Positions 61,544 through 64,000 of a stretch of DNA of 64,000 nt are shown piece after piece; within the stretch, counting starts at the first letter, position 1, and every line of letters starts with the position of its first letter. The DNA lies in assembly GCF_003987225.1 (NCBI RefSeq), contig NZ_PIPX01000001.1, positions 1,054,001 to 1,118,000 of the forward strand, written 5' to 3'. The notes beneath the pieces were generated by a model. It was given only the letters and a program-made list of their open reading frames with translations. It made no database searches and was not told the origin of the DNA. The stretch comes from Pseudidiomarina homiensis. GTDB lineage: Bacteria > Pseudomonadota > Gammaproteobacteria > Enterobacterales > Alteromonadaceae. Made by a program: the position numbers and the translations under genes.

Positions 61544-64000
61544 TTAGAACTTCATATTTAAGCCGATGCTGTAGGTGCGTCCCCACGTCCAACGCCCAGC
61601 TTGCAGTTCCTTACGATTAGGGTACCAGTCGCCGACATTTTCGACTTTGGCGCGGAAGCGCACCGTGTCAGAAAAGTCATAAACCATACCTAAGTCGAAG
61701 GTTGTAATGCTAGGTAGTGAATTGTACGGCGTACCATCAATATCGATGTACTTATATTCGTCAGTGTTATTCACGTTGCGCGAACCTTCACCTGAGTAAC
61801 GCACGTCCAAGAATGTTAACAAGCGATCCAAACGATGCGCGATCTTGAAGTCGCCACGCCAATCTGGGTTATTGTACTGACCGGTTGAGTCAGAAAAGTC
61901 AAACCCAGTGTTAGAGGTCGCATTTTTCTTCAGGTTATACATACGCAAGGTCATCGTTAAGTCACCCATGCCTTCTGAGAACCAACCTCCAACAAGAGGG
62001 AACTCATGCAGCGCTTTGTGATAACGACCGGCATATTCAATTGCTTCGAACGAACGTAAAGCTGCGTTCACATAACCCGACTCAAACGCATCGATGGTTG
62101 GCAATTGGAAATCCGGACCGCGAACGAACATGTCGCAGAACTGGTTCGGATAGTTCGTCGCATCGTAACAAGCTTCCATGATATTCGTCAGCGAGAAGCT
62201 CGTAATTGCGTCCTCAATATCGATCTCAACCCAATCCACAGATAGGTCTAAACCTTGAGCCCAGCTTGGTGCATAAACGATACCGATGTTTTTGCTTTCA
62301 GCTTGTTCATTAGAAAGGTTTGGATTACCACCGGTATAGCCAAAACGCGAAGCGTTCGTTGCAATACTCACGAAGTCCTCAGGAATACCTTCGGCGTCAC
62401 AGTTACGTTGGCGCGTTTCTGGATCAGGACCGTTACCGCGGTTTGCACCATGACATGGATCGGCTGCGAATGATGAAATTTGTACGCGAGGCAAGAATAA
62501 CTCGGTAATTGCCGGAGAGCGCACAGTTTCAGCAACGTTAGCGCGGATGATCAAGTCTTCGATAGGTCGATAGTTCAAACCTACCGCCCATGCATTATCG
62601 GTACCTGAACGACTGTTATCCATGCGACGGTACGACGTTTCCAACGAAGCCGAGTAAACCAGTGGAATATCTTGCGAAGGATCCGCTAAAGGAATGTAAA
62701 GCTCGCCGAAAACGTCCTTGGTGCGATATTCACCACCTGTTGAATTATCGCTAAAGCCCATAAATTGGTCAGTACCATCAGATTTGAAGTCAGCGTATTC
62801 ACGACGTGACTCAAAACCAACCAATGCGCTTACAGTACCGCTTGGCAAATAGAATAAATCACCAGAGATGTAAGCCGACAGGATGTCTTGCTCAACGCGA
62901 GTCTTACCCATCGACAAATAGGAAATATAGTCGATAGAAGCTTCTGAGGCCGTTCCGAATGGGTTGAACGGTGAACAATCGCCAGGACGACCAAGGATCG
63001 ATTCGGTACCGCGCACACCACTACCTTGTGGAACTAACTCATCACCATACCCATCGACATAGTTGAACTTACAGTCGATTTGGCCGGTCTCTGGGTTGAT
63101 ACCCACATCCATGGCGGTAAGCCAACGCCAGTCATTAATCGCTGTACTTTGCGAAAATACAGACGATACGCCTCGTTGATAACTCACTTCCCAATCAAAA
63201 TAACGGTTGGCGATATCGAATTCGCCATCAAAGCCAAAACGAATACTACGTACATTTGACTCGTTAACAACTTCACGTTGACCAAGGTTCAGCCAACCAC
63301 GGTGCATGTAGAAATCACCAGGTCCACCAAGTAAACCTTCTAGCTCACTGCGCGAACTATCGGTTAAGAAAGGGTTGTCGGTAGAGAACCGCAATGCAGC
63401 ACCGGTACCACCGAAAACGCCTGAGCTATATAGCGTTGCCTGATAACCTGGGTTTGCTGCATCTGATGAATTCGCAAAGGTAGTTAAAGAGAAATTAACG
63501 TCGTCGGTCAATTCATAATTCGCTATTGCTGTAATGTTGACGCGTTCATACCCCTCTTGTGCGGTGTTTGTCGCGACAAGATCCAGGCCGTCACCACCTG
63601 ATGACCATACGGCATTACCCGTAGCAACCCCCGGATCATAACCGACTAACGAGCCAGAACCATCCATTGCAAATTGGTAGAAGTTACCGTCACCCCACTG
63701 GCCAATACCGAAGTTTGTTACCGCCAATGGCCCCGGAGTTACAAGACCGCTAAATGACAAGATACCAGCTCGCGGTTGAGGATAAAGACGCAGTTGGCCT
63801 GGGTTGTAGTTACCATCGGGATCAAGCACACGATCTGCCGCAGATGGCTGCTGGAGCGTCCAACTATCGCGTAAGCTTGGAACTTCAGACGACAAGACAT
63901 TATCGGTTTCATTGTATTCGACGGACAGCACAACGTTACCGCGGCCACCACCGAAGTTTCCACCTAACAAGGTACGGAACGAAACCTCATTCGCGATACC
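61544..64000 (-). CDS. TonB-dependent outer-membrane receptor (C-terminal part; cut by window edge)
   Basis: Most of a large TonB-dependent receptor. The frame is open to base 64000, and the first visible residues (GIANEVSFRTLLGGNFGGGR) are inside the barrel start, so the plug domain and signal peptide lie outside the window. It has at least 818 residues of beta-barrel with YRPIEDLIIRANVAETVRSPAITELF, a conserved receptor block, and ends in SIGLNMKF with the terminal Phe needed for outer-membrane assembly. The long extracellular loops contain Cys pairs (DPCHGANRGNGP...RNCD). The substrate is unknown; large marine receptors of this type often take up peptides, glycans or siderophores. Confidence 0.92.
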   Translation of the reverse strand, partial: GIANEVSFRTLLGGNFGGGRGNVVLSVEYNETDNVLSSEVPSLRDSWTLQQPSAADRVLDPDGNYNPGQLRLYPQPRAGILSFSGLVTPGPLAVTNFGIGQWGDGNFYQFAMDGSGSLVGYDPGVATGNAVWSSGGDGLDLVATNTAQEGYERVNITAIANYELTDDVNFSLTTFANSSDAANPGYQATLYSSGVFGGTGAALRFSTDNPFLTDSSRSELEGLLGGPGDFYMHRGWLNLGQREVVNESNVRSIRFGFDGEFDIANRYFDWEVSYQRGVSSVFSQSTAINDWRWLTAMDVGINPETGQIDCKFNYVDGYGDELVPQGSGVRGTESILGRPGDCSPFNPFGTASEASIDYISYLSMGKTRVEQDILSAYISGDLFYLPSGTVSALVGFESRREYADFKSDGTDQFMGFSDNSTGGEYRTKDVFGELYIPLADPSQDIPLVYSASLETSYRRMDNSRSGTDNAWAVGLNYRPIEDLIIRANVAETVRSPAITELFLPRVQISSFAADPCHGANRGNGPDPETRQRNCDAEGIPEDFVSIATNASRFGYTGGNPNLSNEQAESKNIGIVYAPSWAQGLDLSVDWVEIDIEDAITSFSLTNIMEACYDATNYPNQFCDMFVRGPDFQLPTIDAFESGYVNAALRSFEAIEYAGRYHKALHEFPLVGGWFSEGMGDLTMTLRMYNLKKNATSNTGFDFSDSTGQYNNPDWRGDFKIAHRLDRLLTFLDVRYSGEGSRNVNNTDEYKYIDIDGTPYNSLPSITTFDLGMVYDFSDTVRFRAKVENVGDWYPNRKELQAGRWTWGRTYSIGLNMKF

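Overview
This window is ordinary chromosome from a marine-type gammaproteobacterium, most likely order Alteromonadales and perhaps close to Idiomarinaceae. That placement is inferred, not computed. It rests on the Na+-translocating NADH:quinone reductase operon, FabV next to nqr, POT peptide import, a System I cytochrome c maturation operon, type IV minor pilins, a large TonB-dependent receptor and conserved gammaproteobacterial blocks (tol-pal/tRNA-Lys/nadA, ruvCAB/yebC/aspS, cmoAB, ribF/ileS/lspA/fkpB/ispH). Both window ends cut a gene: nqrB on the left and a TonB-dependent receptor on the right. No rRNA, CRISPR array, prophage or insertion sequence was seen.

Layout. 1-6.5 kb (minus strand): nqrB (partial), nqrA, fabV, a bolA-family gene, a small lipoprotein and a CPA1-type cation/proton antiporter. 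6.6-15.2 kb: a probably Fur-controlled ferric ABC importer (fbpABC-like), zntB, a Ca2+/Na+ exchanger with a DUF3429 protein, then bfd and two unlike bacterioferritin subunits followed by an MscS channel. 15.2-23.2 kb: prpE, tRNA-Ser, a small cytochrome c, gamma-glutamyltransferase, a metallo-beta-lactamase-fold lipoprotein, a membrane protein/XRE pair, a ZIP transporter and an NAD-binding protein. 23.2-29.9 kb: nadA, two tRNA-Lys genes and the Tol-Pal operon. 29.9-38 kb: a candidate small RNA, ruvBAC, yebC, aspS, cmoA, cmoB and a LysR regulator. 38-48.5 kb: a peptide transporter, galU, mlaA and ccmABCDEFGHI. 48.6-53.3 kb: a minor pilin cluster including a 650-residue PilV-like protein. 53.3-61.4 kb: ispH, fkpB, lspA, ileS, ribF, a toxin-antitoxin pair and murJ. 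61.5-64 kb: the TonB-dependent receptor.

Themes. Iron is handled by uptake (fbpABC-like), storage (heterogeneous bacterioferritin) and mobilisation (Bfd). Two promoter-proximal sites sharing the core AATCATTCG-ATTTG are probably Fur boxes. Energy and envelope functions dominate the rest: Na+-NQR, cytochrome c maturation, Tol-Pal, MlaA, MurJ, LspA and GalU.

The most unusual structure is a dispersed repeat. Five copies of an ~88-bp element carry GTAG-headed palindromes facing each other across a conserved linker, which is the architecture of REP/BIME elements mobilised by RAYT-type transposases. Several copies touch genes. In one the repeat's GTAG supplies the stop codon of ruvB, in another that of cmoA. 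A third is translated as the last 16 residues of ribF, and a fourth separates ruvA from ruvB. No RAYT gene lies in the window. Other points of interest are the complementary bacterioferritin subunits, the candidate small RNA at 30.1-30.2 kb, the giant PilV-like minor pilin without a neighbouring pilY1, and a terminator embedded in a convergent gene's coding sequence.
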